A stretch of 64,000 nucleotides of DNA from Martinezella multihospitum (lineage in GTDB: Bacteria > Pseudomonadota > Alphaproteobacteria > Rhizobiales > Rhizobiaceae), in contig NZ_FMAG01000001.1 of NCBI RefSeq assembly GCF_900094585.1, forward strand, positions 696,530 through 760,529, in the 5' to 3' direction. Every line of letters begins with the position of its first letter. Within the stretch, counting starts at the first letter, position 1. This document shows positions 18,316-27,200 of the stretch, piece after piece. The notes under the pieces are model-generated. The model searched no databases. It saw nothing but the letters and a program-made list of their open reading frames with translations, and had not been told where the DNA came from. The position numbers and the translations under genes are program-made.

Positions 18316-19341
18316 CTATCCTTTGTTAGAGTGAGGGCCTGCGCCCATGTTAGGCAGGGGGGAGGAAAGTTGGGAGGTAGGCGACGGCTGGCGACCGCTC
18401 CGCAGAGATGCGGCCAACCGACGAAAACGCGCAAAGATCGGCATGCTGAGATGGCGTACGGCCCGCGGGTTGAGGCATGCGATCTTGAGCATCGCCTGCA
18501 ATTCACGTTCCTTGATGCTGTCGACCAGCTTCAGGAACGCGATGACGTCCTTCAGATTGCGCGTGCGCCGCCGCTGTGCGGCAAGAGCAGCGGCCCCGAA
18601 GGGATGTTCGGCGAAGAATCTGGTATCTGCGGCAAGCATGGCTTCGACATGGTCTTGCCTGAGAACACGCGAGATCGACCCATCGCGAATGTAATACAAA
18701 TAGCCTACGGTCGGCTCGACGACGCAGGCGCCACCGCGAGCGAGAGCGGAAGCGAGGAAAATGTAATCCTCGCCAATCCGCAGGGTCTCATCGAAGCGCA
18801 GACGATGCTTCTCGACGAAGGCTCGCTCGAAGACCGGCTTCATATAGCCGAAATTGTGCTCCGACTGGAAAATCATGTTCGAGGCGATGAATTTTGCCAG
18901 CGTCAGCGTCGGCATACGTGCCAACATCGGCTCCGGGAACATCGGCAGCATCGTGCCCACGTCCTCACGGATGACGTCGAGATTGTCGACCGCGATCTGC
19001 GCCTCGGCCTTTTCCGCCCTGGCGATCAGGCGGGCCATGCGGTCAGGACGCAGGGCATCATCAGAATCGAGCACGGCTACCCAGCGGCCCCGGGCCGCAT
19101 CGAGCCCGGCATTGCGGGCAGCGCCCGGACCGCCATTGCGGGCCATGGCAACGAGATGCACCCGGGGATCGGGATGGTTGCCGGCAATCTCGCGCGTGCC
19201 GTCCGTCGAGCAATCATCGACGACGATGACTTCCATGCTGACGGCACCTTGCGCGAGGGCGCTGTCGATGGCGCGCTCAAGCGTTTCCTCCGCGTTGTAG
19301 GCGGCGATGACGAAACTGACATCGGGGATGAAATCCGTCAT
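18316..19341 (-). CDS. exoO: Succinoglycan glucosyltransferase ExoO
   Basis: A 341-residue GT2 family transferase, predicted cytoplasmic or peripheral. The GT-A fold motifs are [28 protein letters not shown] and [11 protein letters not shown] (the metal-binding DxD). In S. meliloti ExoO adds the fifth sugar through a beta-1,6 bond; that role is transferred by gene order and family. Its start overlaps the exoM stop by 4 bp. The C-terminus ends in a low-complexity Ser/Pro/Arg tail that may be strain-specific. Confidence 0.9.
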   Translation of the reverse strand: MTDFIPDVSFVIAAYNAEETLERAIDSALAQGAVSMEVIVVDDCSTDGTREIAGNHPDPRVHLVAMARNGGPGAARNAGLDAARGRWVAVLDSDDALRPDRMARLIARAEKAEAQIAVDNLDVIREDVGTMLPMFPEPMLARMPTLTLAKFIASNMIFQSEHNFGYMKPVFERAFVEKHRLRFDETLRIGEDYIFLASALARGGACVVEPTVGYLYYIRDGSISRVLRQDHVEAMLAADTRFFAEHPFGAAALAAQRRRTRNLKDVIAFLKLVDSIKERELQAMLKIACLNPRAVRHLSMPIFARFRRLAASLRSGRQPSPTSQLSSPLPNMGAGPHSNKG

Positions 19342-20276
19342 TGCGGTGCTTTCTCCAGACTTCCGTATTGCTCGATTTCGCGAACTCCGAAGAGGCCGCT
19401 GACAACACCGGCATGCATGATGCCGCGCAGGCCATAGCGATGCCGCTTGATGGGAGAGGCGGACAGCAATGCGGCAGCGGCAAAGCAGTAGGCGGATTTC
19501 GTGGCCGCCAGCGTAATCGCACGCCAGCGCCCGAAACCGCCCTTGCCTTCCAGCAGCATGCGCCCATGCGTCTGGCCCATGCGATATCGGCGCTTCGACA
19601 GCCAGGAAACCGTGGCACGCCCATTGGGGACGGGTTCATAGACCAGCGCATCCTCGGCAAAGGCGATCTTGCCGCCGGCCTTGTGCATATGGGTGAAAAA
19701 CTCGGTGTCCTCGCCGCCGCTGCGGCCAAGCGCGATGTTGAACCGCCGTCCGGCAAGCGAAGGTGCGCTGCGGCGCAGCAGCACATTGCAGGTGTAGCCG
19801 GTCAGAATATCTCCCGCGACCCAGACGGGCAGCGTCGAATGGAAGTCGCCGCGCTGCATCCAGGCCGGAGCGATATTCGCGTACACGGCCTGGACAGGTC
19901 CGAGAACGGCATCGGCGCCGGTCGTATCGGCCATGATGAGCATTTCGGTCAGCCAATCCTCCGACGCCGTCTCGTCGTCATCGATGAAAGCGAGGAAATC
20001 GCCGCTGGCATGATCCAGGCAGGCATTGCGGGCGATCGAGATGTTCGAAGCCGGGCAATGGACATAGGTGATCTCGAAGGGCACGGCCGTACGCATGGCA
20101 TCGACGCGACCCCGCGCGCTCGGCGTCACATCATTATCGGCAACGATGATCCGGATGACCGCACCTGTGGGGACGCTGAGCACGGCAAGCGACAGCAACG
20201 TCTGATCGAGCTCTGCCCGTCGATAGGTGCAGACCGCTATGTCGATTTTTATCGGGCGTCGATGGACTTGTGTCAT
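19338..20276 (-). CDS. exoM: Succinoglycan glucosyltransferase ExoM
   Basis: A 312-residue GT2 transferase with KIDIAVCTYRRAELDQTLLS at the N-terminus, IVADND, and FIDDDETASEDWL carrying the DxD metal site. ExoM of S. meliloti adds the fourth sugar by a beta-1,4 linkage. ATG 20276 is chosen because it overlaps the exoA stop by 4 bp (ATGA), matching the coupling seen at the other junctions; the longer frame to 20435 lies inside exoA. It overlaps exoO by 4 bp at the other end. Confidence 0.9.
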   Translation of the reverse strand: MTQVHRRPIKIDIAVCTYRRAELDQTLLSLAVLSVPTGAVIRIIVADNDVTPSARGRVDAMRTAVPFEITYVHCPASNISIARNACLDHASGDFLAFIDDDETASEDWLTEMLIMADTTGADAVLGPVQAVYANIAPAWMQRGDFHSTLPVWVAGDILTGYTCNVLLRRSAPSLAGRRFNIALGRSGGEDTEFFTHMHKAGGKIAFAEDALVYEPVPNGRATVSWLSKRRYRMGQTHGRMLLEGKGGFGRWRAITLAATKSAYCFAAAALLSASPIKRHRYGLRGIMHAGVVSGLFGVREIEQYGSLEKAPQ

Positions 20277-21271
20277 GACGCGACCCTGCGATTGCGGAAG
20301 CTGAAAACTTCCATCCAGAAGCCCATGGACCAGGCGAAATGCATGACCATGGCGGAAATTGCGGCCAGCGGACCGTAGGGGTTCTTCTGGCCGAGAGCGA
20401 TCCAGAAACCATAGGCGATGCAGGCGACGGCCCACAGACCAACCGGGATAACCGCAATCCAGTTAAGGACCGCCAGGAAGGCACCGATGAAAATCGGCAC
20501 GACCGCAAGCGGCAGCATCTGGCGCAGGCTCGGCATGCTGCGATGCTTGAGAATATTGCGCGCGCGGCCGCGGCCATAACCGAGATATTGCTTGAAGAGC
20601 GTCGGGACGCTAGCGCGCGGATAGTAGGTCATGGCGGTCTTGTCGGTCAGCCAGATCCGATACCCCGCCTTGTTCAGCCGATAATCCAGCTCGGCATCCT
20701 CGTTGTGGCTGAAGCTTTCGTCGTAACCGCCGACGGCGCGGAAGGCGGCAACGCGCATCAGCGCATGGTGCCCATGCTCCGCCCAATCGCCCTTGGCTCC
20801 TTCGCGATGTTTGGAGCCACCGTTGCCGAGCTTGGAGTTCTGAGCGACGGCCGTCGCCTTCTGGAAGGCGCTGAAACCCATGGTGCGCATGGCGACGACG
20901 ACGGAATCCGCGCCCGTCGCACCGGCCTCTTGCACCAGCGTCTGGCAGTAATCGTCCGGATAATCGCCATGGGCGTCGATACGGATAAAATACTCATGAT
21001 CGTCGCCGAACGTCTCGATGGCGAGATTGATCGCTGCGCTCTGCAGCCGCTTCGGATTGTCGAGCAGCAGAACGCGCGAATCTCTCAGCGCTATATCCCG
21101 GACGATCTCGCGCGTGCGATCGGTGCTGCCGCCATCAGCCACCACGATCTTGGCGTCGAGTTCATCCAGAGCCTGCCCGAGTTTGCCGATCAGCGGCTCG
21201 ATATGCTTTTCCTCGTTGAGGCAAGGAATAACGATTATGCAGCGCATGTCCCCTGAGCTTTCGGTCGTCAT
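20273..21271 (-). CDS. exoA: Succinoglycan glucosyltransferase ExoA
   Basis: A 332-residue GT2 transferase with membrane-associated C-terminus. Motifs include IIVIPCLNEEKHIEPLIGKL, VADGGSTDRTREIV and IRIDAHGDYPDDYC. Two or three hydrophobic segments near the end (VVPIFIGAFLAVLNWIAVI and following) probably anchor it to the inner membrane. In S. meliloti it adds the second sugar, beta-1,3 glucose on the galactose primer. It overlaps exoL and exoM by 4 bp each. Confidence 0.92.
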   Translation of the reverse strand: MTTESSGDMRCIIVIPCLNEEKHIEPLIGKLGQALDELDAKIVVADGGSTDRTREIVRDIALRDSRVLLLDNPKRLQSAAINLAIETFGDDHEYFIRIDAHGDYPDDYCQTLVQEAGATGADSVVVAMRTMGFSAFQKATAVAQNSKLGNGGSKHREGAKGDWAEHGHHALMRVAAFRAVGGYDESFSHNEDAELDYRLNKAGYRIWLTDKTAMTYYPRASVPTLFKQYLGYGRGRARNILKHRSMPSLRQMLPLAVVPIFIGAFLAVLNWIAVIPVGLWAVACIAYGFWIALGQKNPYGPLAAISAMVMHFAWSMGFWMEVFSFRNRRVAS

Positions 21272-22476
21272 TGCAATCCACCTCTATTGCGATGCAGTTG
21301 TGGGAGGGCCTGTACTTCGGCAATCTGCTCATTGGCGCGCGTCAGCGACGCCAGCCGCTGCACCAGTCCCTGACAGTCGGCGCGATCCATCATCCATTGC
21401 TTGCGATCCTGGGACGCCACGGCCTCGAAAGCGGCGAGATAACGCTTCGTGTCCATCTCACTCAAAAGCGCCGCCAGATGCTCGGCATCAGCCTCGTCGA
21501 GCGTAAGCCCGATCCTTCGGCTCGCGAGAAATCTTGCCGTCTCGGTCCCCTTGATCGCGATCGGCACGGTGCCGTAGAGGCCGCCTTCGTAGAGACGGTT
21601 CGGCAGCAGCCAGCTGGAATTCAGACCTTCTTCGAAAAAGTCGATGGCCCACGAAAACTGGACTTCCCCGTAGATCGCCGAAAGATCCTCGGGGTTCTTG
21701 TAGGCGCCGGCAAAATGCATGAAGGGCGCATCGCGGACGGTGCGATCGAAGTCGTCGAACTCGGAATAGGCCGGGCGGCCCCGCAGGACGACCTCGAAAC
21801 GGCCCTCCATCCGACGCGAGAATTGATCGAGCAAAGCCAACGACTTGCGGCAGCGAAGAGCGCCGAACCAGCCTATTTTCCATGGCTTGCCCGCAGCCGG
21901 CGGCCTTGCGGCCGATGCGATGGCGCGCGCTGCAGGCTCAAGCGCCAGCACCTTGTTTTCGAGCAGCATGACCGGCACGTGCAGCCCGGAGCGCGGGCGG
22001 AAATAACGTTCGATAAAGGCTGGCGAGCTGGTCACCAGCAATGCCGCCTGCGAACCGAAGTGGCGTTCCGCACTGCGAAGCGCACTGCCCACGACATCGT
22101 CGCGCAGCAGGAGCCGATGGATATCGAGGCATTCATAGACGATCGGCATATCGCCGCCGAAAACGGACTTGGCGCGATTGGCCAGCGCCAGCATTTCGAG
22201 ATTGCGGCCGATGATGAGGTCCGGCCTTGCGACCGAGCGCAGCGCACCACGCAGTTTCGCCGCCGATCTGGCCACCGCGGCGATACGCTGCGCAAACTGG
22301 GCATCCTGCGTCTTGCCAAGTTCGATCGGCTCGACACCATGGATGGCAGCCAGCGCATTGTCGTCGCGCCGGAACCCCGCGAGCGTTACGAGCGCCCCGC
22401 CGGCCTGCAGCATCAGGACCCGCCTGCGCACAGCCGGGTCGGCAAGGTCATGGACAAAGTACAGTATATGCAGCAT
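21268..22476 (-). CDS. exoL: Succinoglycan glucosyltransferase ExoL
   Basis: A 402-residue glycosyltransferase of the GT-B type. It starts ILYFVHDLADPAVRRRVLML and has the segments IVYECLDIHRLLL and SFDFFEEGLN-like WAIDFFEEGLNSSWLLPNR, the latter typical of donor-binding regions. ExoL adds the third sugar (beta-1,4 glucose) in S. meliloti. ATG 22476 is selected: the frame is open to 22707, but that extension is basic, low-quality sequence and enters exoK. The 106 bp to exoK hold no other gene. The role is assigned by order and family. Confidence 0.88.
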   Translation of the reverse strand: MLHILYFVHDLADPAVRRRVLMLQAGGALVTLAGFRRDDNALAAIHGVEPIELGKTQDAQFAQRIAAVARSAAKLRGALRSVARPDLIIGRNLEMLALANRAKSVFGGDMPIVYECLDIHRLLLRDDVVGSALRSAERHFGSQAALLVTSSPAFIERYFRPRSGLHVPVMLLENKVLALEPAARAIASAARPPAAGKPWKIGWFGALRCRKSLALLDQFSRRMEGRFEVVLRGRPAYSEFDDFDRTVRDAPFMHFAGAYKNPEDLSAIYGEVQFSWAIDFFEEGLNSSWLLPNRLYEGGLYGTVPIAIKGTETARFLASRRIGLTLDEADAEHLAALLSEMDTKRYLAAFEAVASQDRKQWMMDRADCQGLVQRLASLTRANEQIAEVQALPQLHRNRGGLQ

Positions 22477-22582
22477 CAAAATTTCCGCTTTTGCGCCTGG
22501 CCAGGACCGGGCGCCTTGTGTGGTTGGTGTTGCATGGTGGCATTGCAACCGACCGCGCGGGATACCACGCGGCCGGCCATGT

Positions 22583-23389
22583 TCAATCGAGCTTGCAGGT
22601 GATCGATTCCGGGAACAGGCACTTCTCTCCCGGCGCAGTGAAGGCGACGCGCTTGATCTCCATGGTTGCCGGCTCACCGCCATAGGCGAACTTGCCCATC
22701 CAGCCACTGAGCGTATCGGTGCCCCATAGGCTGAAGAAGATCTTCTGCGCGTTCGTCGGTATCTTCGAAGGATCGGTGACTTCCTGAACGAGCTTGCCGT
22801 TCACGTAGTAGCGCAGACGATCCTTTTCCCAGACGAAGGCATAATCGTTGAAACCCTGGTCGGCCCCACCTGCAACCGGCACCAGCTTTTCGTTGCCGCC
22901 CTTGGCGGAAATATATTGGTTGAGCTGAACTTGGCCGGGATTCTTGCCGAGTACTTCGAAATCGATCTCGTCATGCGGCTTCTTATCGGTTGGGCCGATA
23001 TAGGTGAAGAAGGCAGAGTTGAGACCAGGCCCCTTGGCTGTGCGGTAACGCGCCTCGTAGGTGCCGTAGCCGTAGCGTTTCATCGTCTGGATTTCGCCGC
23101 AAGCATAATTGCGATCGCCGGTCTTGGTCTGGGTGAACTGCAGTTGCAGCGCCCCATCCTTGACGCTCACCTGTTTTCGCGACCAGGTGCAATTCTGATA
23201 GGCTCCGTTGTTCCATCCATCGGAAATATACCAGCGGCCGGTATCCAGATGTTCGAAATTGTCGACGAATGACTGGCTGGTCGCCTGGTCATCCTGGGCG
23301 GACACGCCCTGCGGCAGGAAGCACGCGCTGATGAGCGCGATTGAGACAAGACCAAGTCTTTGCATGTAACTTCTTTTCGATGTCGTCAT
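22583..23389 (-). CDS. exoK: Secreted succinoglycan endo-beta-glycanase ExoK (GH16)
   Basis: A 268-residue glycoside hydrolase with a clear signal peptide (RLGLVSIALISACFLPQGVSAQ). The GH16 catalytic motif appears as DEIDFEVLG, supplying nucleophile and acid/base glutamates. ExoK cleaves nascent succinoglycan outside the cell to yield lower-molecular-weight forms. ATG 23389 is preferred, with AAGGTG upstream; the earlier frame runs into exoH. It lies four bases after the exoH stop, so both are in one transcript. Confidence 0.93.
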   Translation of the reverse strand: MTTSKRSYMQRLGLVSIALISACFLPQGVSAQDDQATSQSFVDNFEHLDTGRWYISDGWNNGAYQNCTWSRKQVSVKDGALQLQFTQTKTGDRNYACGEIQTMKRYGYGTYEARYRTAKGPGLNSAFFTYIGPTDKKPHDEIDFEVLGKNPGQVQLNQYISAKGGNEKLVPVAGGADQGFNDYAFVWEKDRLRYYVNGKLVQEVTDPSKIPTNAQKIFFSLWGTDTLSGWMGKFAYGGEPATMEIKRVAFTAPGEKCLFPESITCKLD

Positions 23390-23393
23390 GGCA

Positions 23394-24569
23394 TCACCTT
23401 CGCTTCGAACGCACTTGCCGATCTTCGGCGGCGCGATTCTGGACAGCACAGATTTCGGCTTGCGGGCGTACCCGGCTGCCAGTCAGCAGGTTGTGGAAGC
23501 TTGGCAGGGCGTAGCGCGCCATGCCGTTGGTCAGGGGCAGCAGCAGCAAGGCAAGTGCAGCAGCCAAAAGATAGAAAATCGGATAGAGTTCGCTGCCGCC
23601 GCGGTTCCAAAGAACCCAGAGACAGAAGAGCAGCGGATAATGGGCGCAAAAAATCCAGAAGCTGAGGCTGCCGGTTCCTGCCAGACCCCGTCCGATCCGG
23701 CTGCGGATAAAGATTGCCGATATTGCCCAGAATCCAGGAATGCCCACCAACACCATCAGATTGCGACAAACCTCAAGCCATAACGGCAGCCCAGGCCCTG
23801 TCATGTAGGCAGCCGTTGCCAGAAGCGCTGCAAGCGCAAAGAAGGCAGGCGCAATCAGGGCGGCATAGCGATCTATGAGCGTCACGTCGATACGATGGAG
23901 GCTCAGGTAGATTCCGAAGCTGAAACTGAAGAGGATCGAATTCCGCAGCACGATTCCGATAGATATGGGCCAAGCTGCAAGCAAGAGCAGAAAGACCAAC
24001 GTCGGTAACGGAGCACGACGAATAAGAAAAGCCAGCACCGGCGACAGCAAAATACAAACAAAAAGATCGCGCAAGAAATAGAGCGGTAGATTTATCGGTT
24101 CACCGTCGATAGCGAGCAGGAGATTCGATATCGTATGTGAATTAGCTTCCGACAGATCCGGCAGATATCCATCACCGATACCGTAATACTGAAGAAGAAG
24201 TACGAACAGGAAGAACGCGCTATTCCATAACAGGAACGGCAAAATAACTGTCTTTGTCTTCCGGCTAATGGTTTCTGTATAGCTCTGCGGTGCCTTTCCA
24301 TTACGAAACAGCAAGTATCCGGAGATCACGCTCAGGCAGGGAACACCTACACGGAACAAGCTGTCACGCAGGAACACTCGCAGCCAATCGAAAAAGCCAT
24401 AGGCACCGTTGAACGGGCTGCTATGCGGATCGAACGGTATATGGACAAAGATTATGCCCGAGATGAGCACGATACGCATGAGGTTTATCCGCGAAGACAC
24501 GTTGGCAGTCACATTCACGATGTCTGTCACCCCTTCTTCGGGCTGCATCCCCCCTCGCAGCCATTTCAA
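23394..24569 (-). CDS. exoH: Succinoglycan O-succinyltransferase ExoH (acyltransferase 3)
   Basis: A 391-residue inner-membrane acyltransferase with about ten hydrophobic helices. The early NLMRIVLISGIIFVHIP and SVISGYLLFRNGK segments are the acyltransferase-3 signature, with H as the presumed catalytic residue. ExoH transfers succinyl groups to succinoglycan, which in S. meliloti is needed for cleavage and nodule invasion. ATG 24569 or 24548 could be the start; the second follows a G-rich run but at tight spacing. It is the first gene of the exoHKLAMONP operon on the minus strand. Confidence 0.9.
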   Translation of the reverse strand: MKWLRGGMQPEEGVTDIVNVTANVSSRINLMRIVLISGIIFVHIPFDPHSSPFNGAYGFFDWLRVFLRDSLFRVGVPCLSVISGYLLFRNGKAPQSYTETISRKTKTVILPFLLWNSAFFLFVLLLQYYGIGDGYLPDLSEANSHTISNLLLAIDGEPINLPLYFLRDLFVCILLSPVLAFLIRRAPLPTLVFLLLLAAWPISIGIVLRNSILFSFSFGIYLSLHRIDVTLIDRYAALIAPAFFALAALLATAAYMTGPGLPLWLEVCRNLMVLVGIPGFWAISAIFIRSRIGRGLAGTGSLSFWIFCAHYPLLFCLWVLWNRGGSELYPIFYLLAAALALLLLPLTNGMARYALPSFHNLLTGSRVRPQAEICAVQNRAAEDRQVRSKRR

Positions 24570-25197
24570 ACAGAGCAGAGCAGAGCTCGCAGAGTTAACC
24601 TAGGGCGCTCTTCGGAAAGGGAATATGGCACCGCAGCAAAAATGAGTAAAAAATCATATGCGGATCAGTGCTGAAAACCCCGGTTTGTATACCTTTGAGC
24701 ATGGAATAATCGATTTGAATTGGAGAAAAGCCCTGCTGCAAAAGGCACTTAGACGCCCGCCCGATCTTTCGATGCCGATTTCCGGCGAAGGGTTCGACCC
24801 GCTTTGTTTTTTTACTGGAAGGTGAAGATTTTTTGCAGCGCAGCAGAGTTTGGTAGGCGAACCATGACCAAAATGCGACAGCATTTCAATCCCTATAAGA
24901 AAAGCGATTCACATCGCTCCCCTCATGGGTGCATCGGCGTACGATCATGGCGCGCAATGTGTCACAATGATCCCTCGGCGGGATGGTCTGGATGCTGCCG
25001 CGCTCGGATAAAGTTTCAGAAAATCTCGTTTCTCAACATTGCTCGACACCGATTGGACGCTACCTGTTGGCGTCACAACGACCTCCGTTATGGGTCAATC
25101 GGCCGAAAAATTGTCGCGGATGCCGTTGGAAAGCCAATGATCATGCCCTCGGGGATGAGACCGCAAGCCCCTGAATCAAAACCGTAAAGGCGGGAAA
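24570..25197. other. exoH-exoW intergenic region without a supported gene
   Basis: These 628 bp separate the divergent exoH and exoW operons and must contain both promoters. Open frames of 76-127 codons exist but have poor, unprotein-like composition, and none resembles the flippase ExoT or the nuclease-like ExoI found here in S. meliloti. The part near exoH is more AT-rich than the genes, with a T7 run near 24806. A 15-base sequence at 24831-24845 recurs upstream of exoV. Confidence 0.6.
24831..24845 (+). repeat. 15-bp repeat, copy 1 (exoH-exoW gap)
   Basis: TTTTGCAGCGCAGCA is present here and again exactly at 26159-26173, both in exo intergenic DNA. The function is unknown; it could be a regulator site or a remnant of a local duplication. 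Confidence 0.5.
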
Positions 25198-26157
25198 ATG
25201 GCGTCTATCACGATTGTTATTCCGTTCTATCAGAAGCAAACCGGCGTTCTGCTGCGCGCGTTGAAATCGATATCCGGGCAGACATTTCAGGATTTCGATA
25301 TCCTCATCGTCGACGATGCATCGCCACTTCCGGCAGAAGACGAGCTGCAGTCGCTGAGCAGCGAGGAAAGAAAGCGCATCCGTGTGATCCGTCAGGCCAA
25401 CGCAGGTCCCGGCGGGGCGCGCAATACCGGCCTTAACAGCGTGCCGGCCGAGAGCCGGTTCGTGGCCTTCCTCGATTCCGATGACGAATGGGCGCCGGAG
25501 CATCTCAGCAACGCCTTCGGAACGCTGACCCATTACAATGCCGATTGCTACTGGGACTCCATCGATGGCGGCAAGGAGTTCTATTATCATTTCAGCATCG
25601 CCGAACTCGGGAAGTCAGCCGATACGATACGATTGTCGGACAGGCCCGCAGTTGTCGAAATCCCGAACATCGCCAGCGTCATGCTGCAGGACTGGAGCTT
25701 TCTGCATATGTCCTGCATGGTGATCGGGCGTCCGCTCTTCGAAAAGATCCGTTTCGAGCCGTCATTGCGGCTGGCGGCAGAGGACGTCCTGTTCTTCTGC
25801 GACTGCATTCTCGCAGCCAAGCGGGTATTGCTGTGCGAAAATGCCGGTGCACTGCGTGGCGAAGGCGTGAACATCTTCCACAGCATCGACAATGATTCTC
25901 CGCAATTCCTGCGTCAGCAATTCAACACATGGACGGCGCTCAACACGCTGGAGCAGAGATTTTCGCGGCGGCCGCAGGATGTCGAGTCCATCCGTCTCTA
26001 TAAAAACCGCGCCCGGCGGCAGGCGCTCTGGAGCCAGGCGCGACAGATGCGGCAGCGGCGTATGCCGCAATTTGGACTGCTGGCAAAATGGGCTTTGCGC
26101 GACCCGGCGATTTTACAAAGCGTCATGCAGCTTGCCGTGGGCAAACTCGCGCCCTAG
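25198..26157 (+). CDS. exoW: Succinoglycan glucosyltransferase ExoW
   Basis: A 319-residue GT2 transferase, the same length as I recall for S. meliloti ExoW. Motifs are ITIVIPFYQKQTGVLLRALK, VDDASPLPAEDE and FLDSDDEWAPEH (metal-binding). ExoW adds the seventh sugar (beta-1,3 glucose). The RBS AGGCGGG sits just before the ATG. It is followed 86 bp later by exoV on the same strand, keeping the S. meliloti W-V order. Confidence 0.9.
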   Translation: MASITIVIPFYQKQTGVLLRALKSISGQTFQDFDILIVDDASPLPAEDELQSLSSEERKRIRVIRQANAGPGGARNTGLNSVPAESRFVAFLDSDDEWAPEHLSNAFGTLTHYNADCYWDSIDGGKEFYYHFSIAELGKSADTIRLSDRPAVVEIPNIASVMLQDWSFLHMSCMVIGRPLFEKIRFEPSLRLAAEDVLFFCDCILAAKRVLLCENAGALRGEGVNIFHSIDNDSPQFLRQQFNTWTALNTLEQRFSRRPQDVESIRLYKNRARRQALWSQARQMRQRRMPQFGLLAKWALRDPAILQSVMQLAVGKLAP

Positions 26158-26158
26158 A

Positions 26159-26173
26159 TTTTGCAGCGCAGCA
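26159..26173 (+). repeat. 15-bp repeat, copy 2 (upstream of exoV)
   Basis: Exact second copy of TTTTGCAGCGCAGCA, starting two bases after the exoW stop and ending 70 bases before exoV. The adjacent GAGCTGCGCATGCCGCATC is partly palindromic. Position suggests a site acting on exoV expression or transcript stability. Confidence 0.5.
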
Positions 26174-26243
26174 TGAGCTGCGCATGCCGCATCGAAGAGC
26201 CACGGCATGCCCCGCTATCGTTTGGATCAGCAAGGAGTCCTGT

Positions 26244-27188
26244 ATGAAGCCGTTCCACTGGGAATCCACCCATGGCAATTTCGGTGACGATCTCAATCTC
26301 TGGCTCTGGGATTTCCTACTTCCCGGCCTTCGCGATGTTCACAAGGAAACATTGCTGGTCGGCGTCGGAACCGTCCTCAACACGGAGATCCTGCCCGCCG
26401 AGGGACGCAAACTCGTCATCGGCAGTGGTTTCGGTTATGGCTCCCTTCCCGACATGCGCGACACATCGCAATGGGATATCCGCAGCGTACGCGGCCCGCT
26501 GACAGCGGAAAAGGCCGGCTTGCCTGCCACGATGGGCATTGTCGATCCCGCCGTCCTGGTGACGGAAATGCCCGAATTCCAGAACATTTCCAAAAACGGC
26601 AAGCGCACCTTCATTCCGCATTGGGAATCGGCTGCCGCCGGGCTCTGGCCTGAAATCTGCAAGACCGTCGGCCTTTCCTATCTCGACCCCCGCGGCGAGG
26701 CGAAGACCGTGATCCGCGAGATTGCCGCCTCCGAACTGATCGTTGCGGAATCCATGCACGGCGCCATCCTTGCCGATGCTTTCCGCGTTCCATGGATTGC
26801 CGTCAGCTCCTCGCGCTCCATCAACAGCTTCAAATGGAACGACTGGGCCCGCTCGCTCGGCGTCACCTACCAGCCGAAGCACATTCCCGTTTCGACCCGC
26901 GCCGAGGCGATCGCCAAGGGCGCGAAGTTCTGGGGCGTCGGCTTCGAGCGCAGCAAGCTGGCAGCAGACGAGCTCGGAAAGCAGCGCTACGGGGAAAACG
27001 TGATGCTTGCGGATCCCGAGCAGACCACGCTGCGCGTCATGGCAAAGCAGGCACTTGCCATGCCTTCCGCCCTGGCTCTGTGGCAGGCGAGCAAGGCAAG
27101 GCCGCAGCTGAGCAAGGACAGCGCGCTTGCCGCCTGCAAGGAGCGCCTCCTCAACGCAGTCGAAGGCGTTCGCCGCGATTATCTGTAA
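26244..27188 (+). CDS. exoV: Succinoglycan pyruvyl (ketal) transferase ExoV
   Basis: A 314-residue member of the polysaccharide pyruvyl transferase family, which moves pyruvate from phosphoenolpyruvate to the terminal sugar. The N-terminal HGNFGDDLNLWLW is the family signature, with VGVGTVLNTEI and AESMHGAILADAFRVPWIAV later. ATG 26244 has a strong AAGGAG; the longer frame starts inside exoW. Pyruvylation of the octasaccharide is required for polymerisation in S. meliloti. It converges on exoU, with 12 bp between stops. Confidence 0.93.
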   Translation: MKPFHWESTHGNFGDDLNLWLWDFLLPGLRDVHKETLLVGVGTVLNTEILPAEGRKLVIGSGFGYGSLPDMRDTSQWDIRSVRGPLTAEKAGLPATMGIVDPAVLVTEMPEFQNISKNGKRTFIPHWESAAAGLWPEICKTVGLSYLDPRGEAKTVIREIAASELIVAESMHGAILADAFRVPWIAVSSSRSINSFKWNDWARSLGVTYQPKHIPVSTRAEAIAKGAKFWGVGFERSKLAADELGKQRYGENVMLADPEQTTLRVMAKQALAMPSALALWQASKARPQLSKDSALAACKERLLNAVEGVRRDYL

Positions 27189-27200
27189 GCCGCGATACTG

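Noticed and set aside
18121..19437. 438-codon plus-strand frame across exoN/exoO
   Set aside because: Overlaps two well-supported genes on the opposite strand and has no motif of its own.
21271..22602. 443-codon plus-strand frame opposite exoL
   Set aside because: Shadow of exoL; its composition is rich in Arg, Gln and His typical of antisense GC-rich frames.
24804..25187. 127-codon frame in the exoH-exoW gap as a remnant of exoT or exoI
   Set aside because: Not hydrophobic as a flippase would be, rich in Arg/His/Cys, and lacking any recognisable motif.
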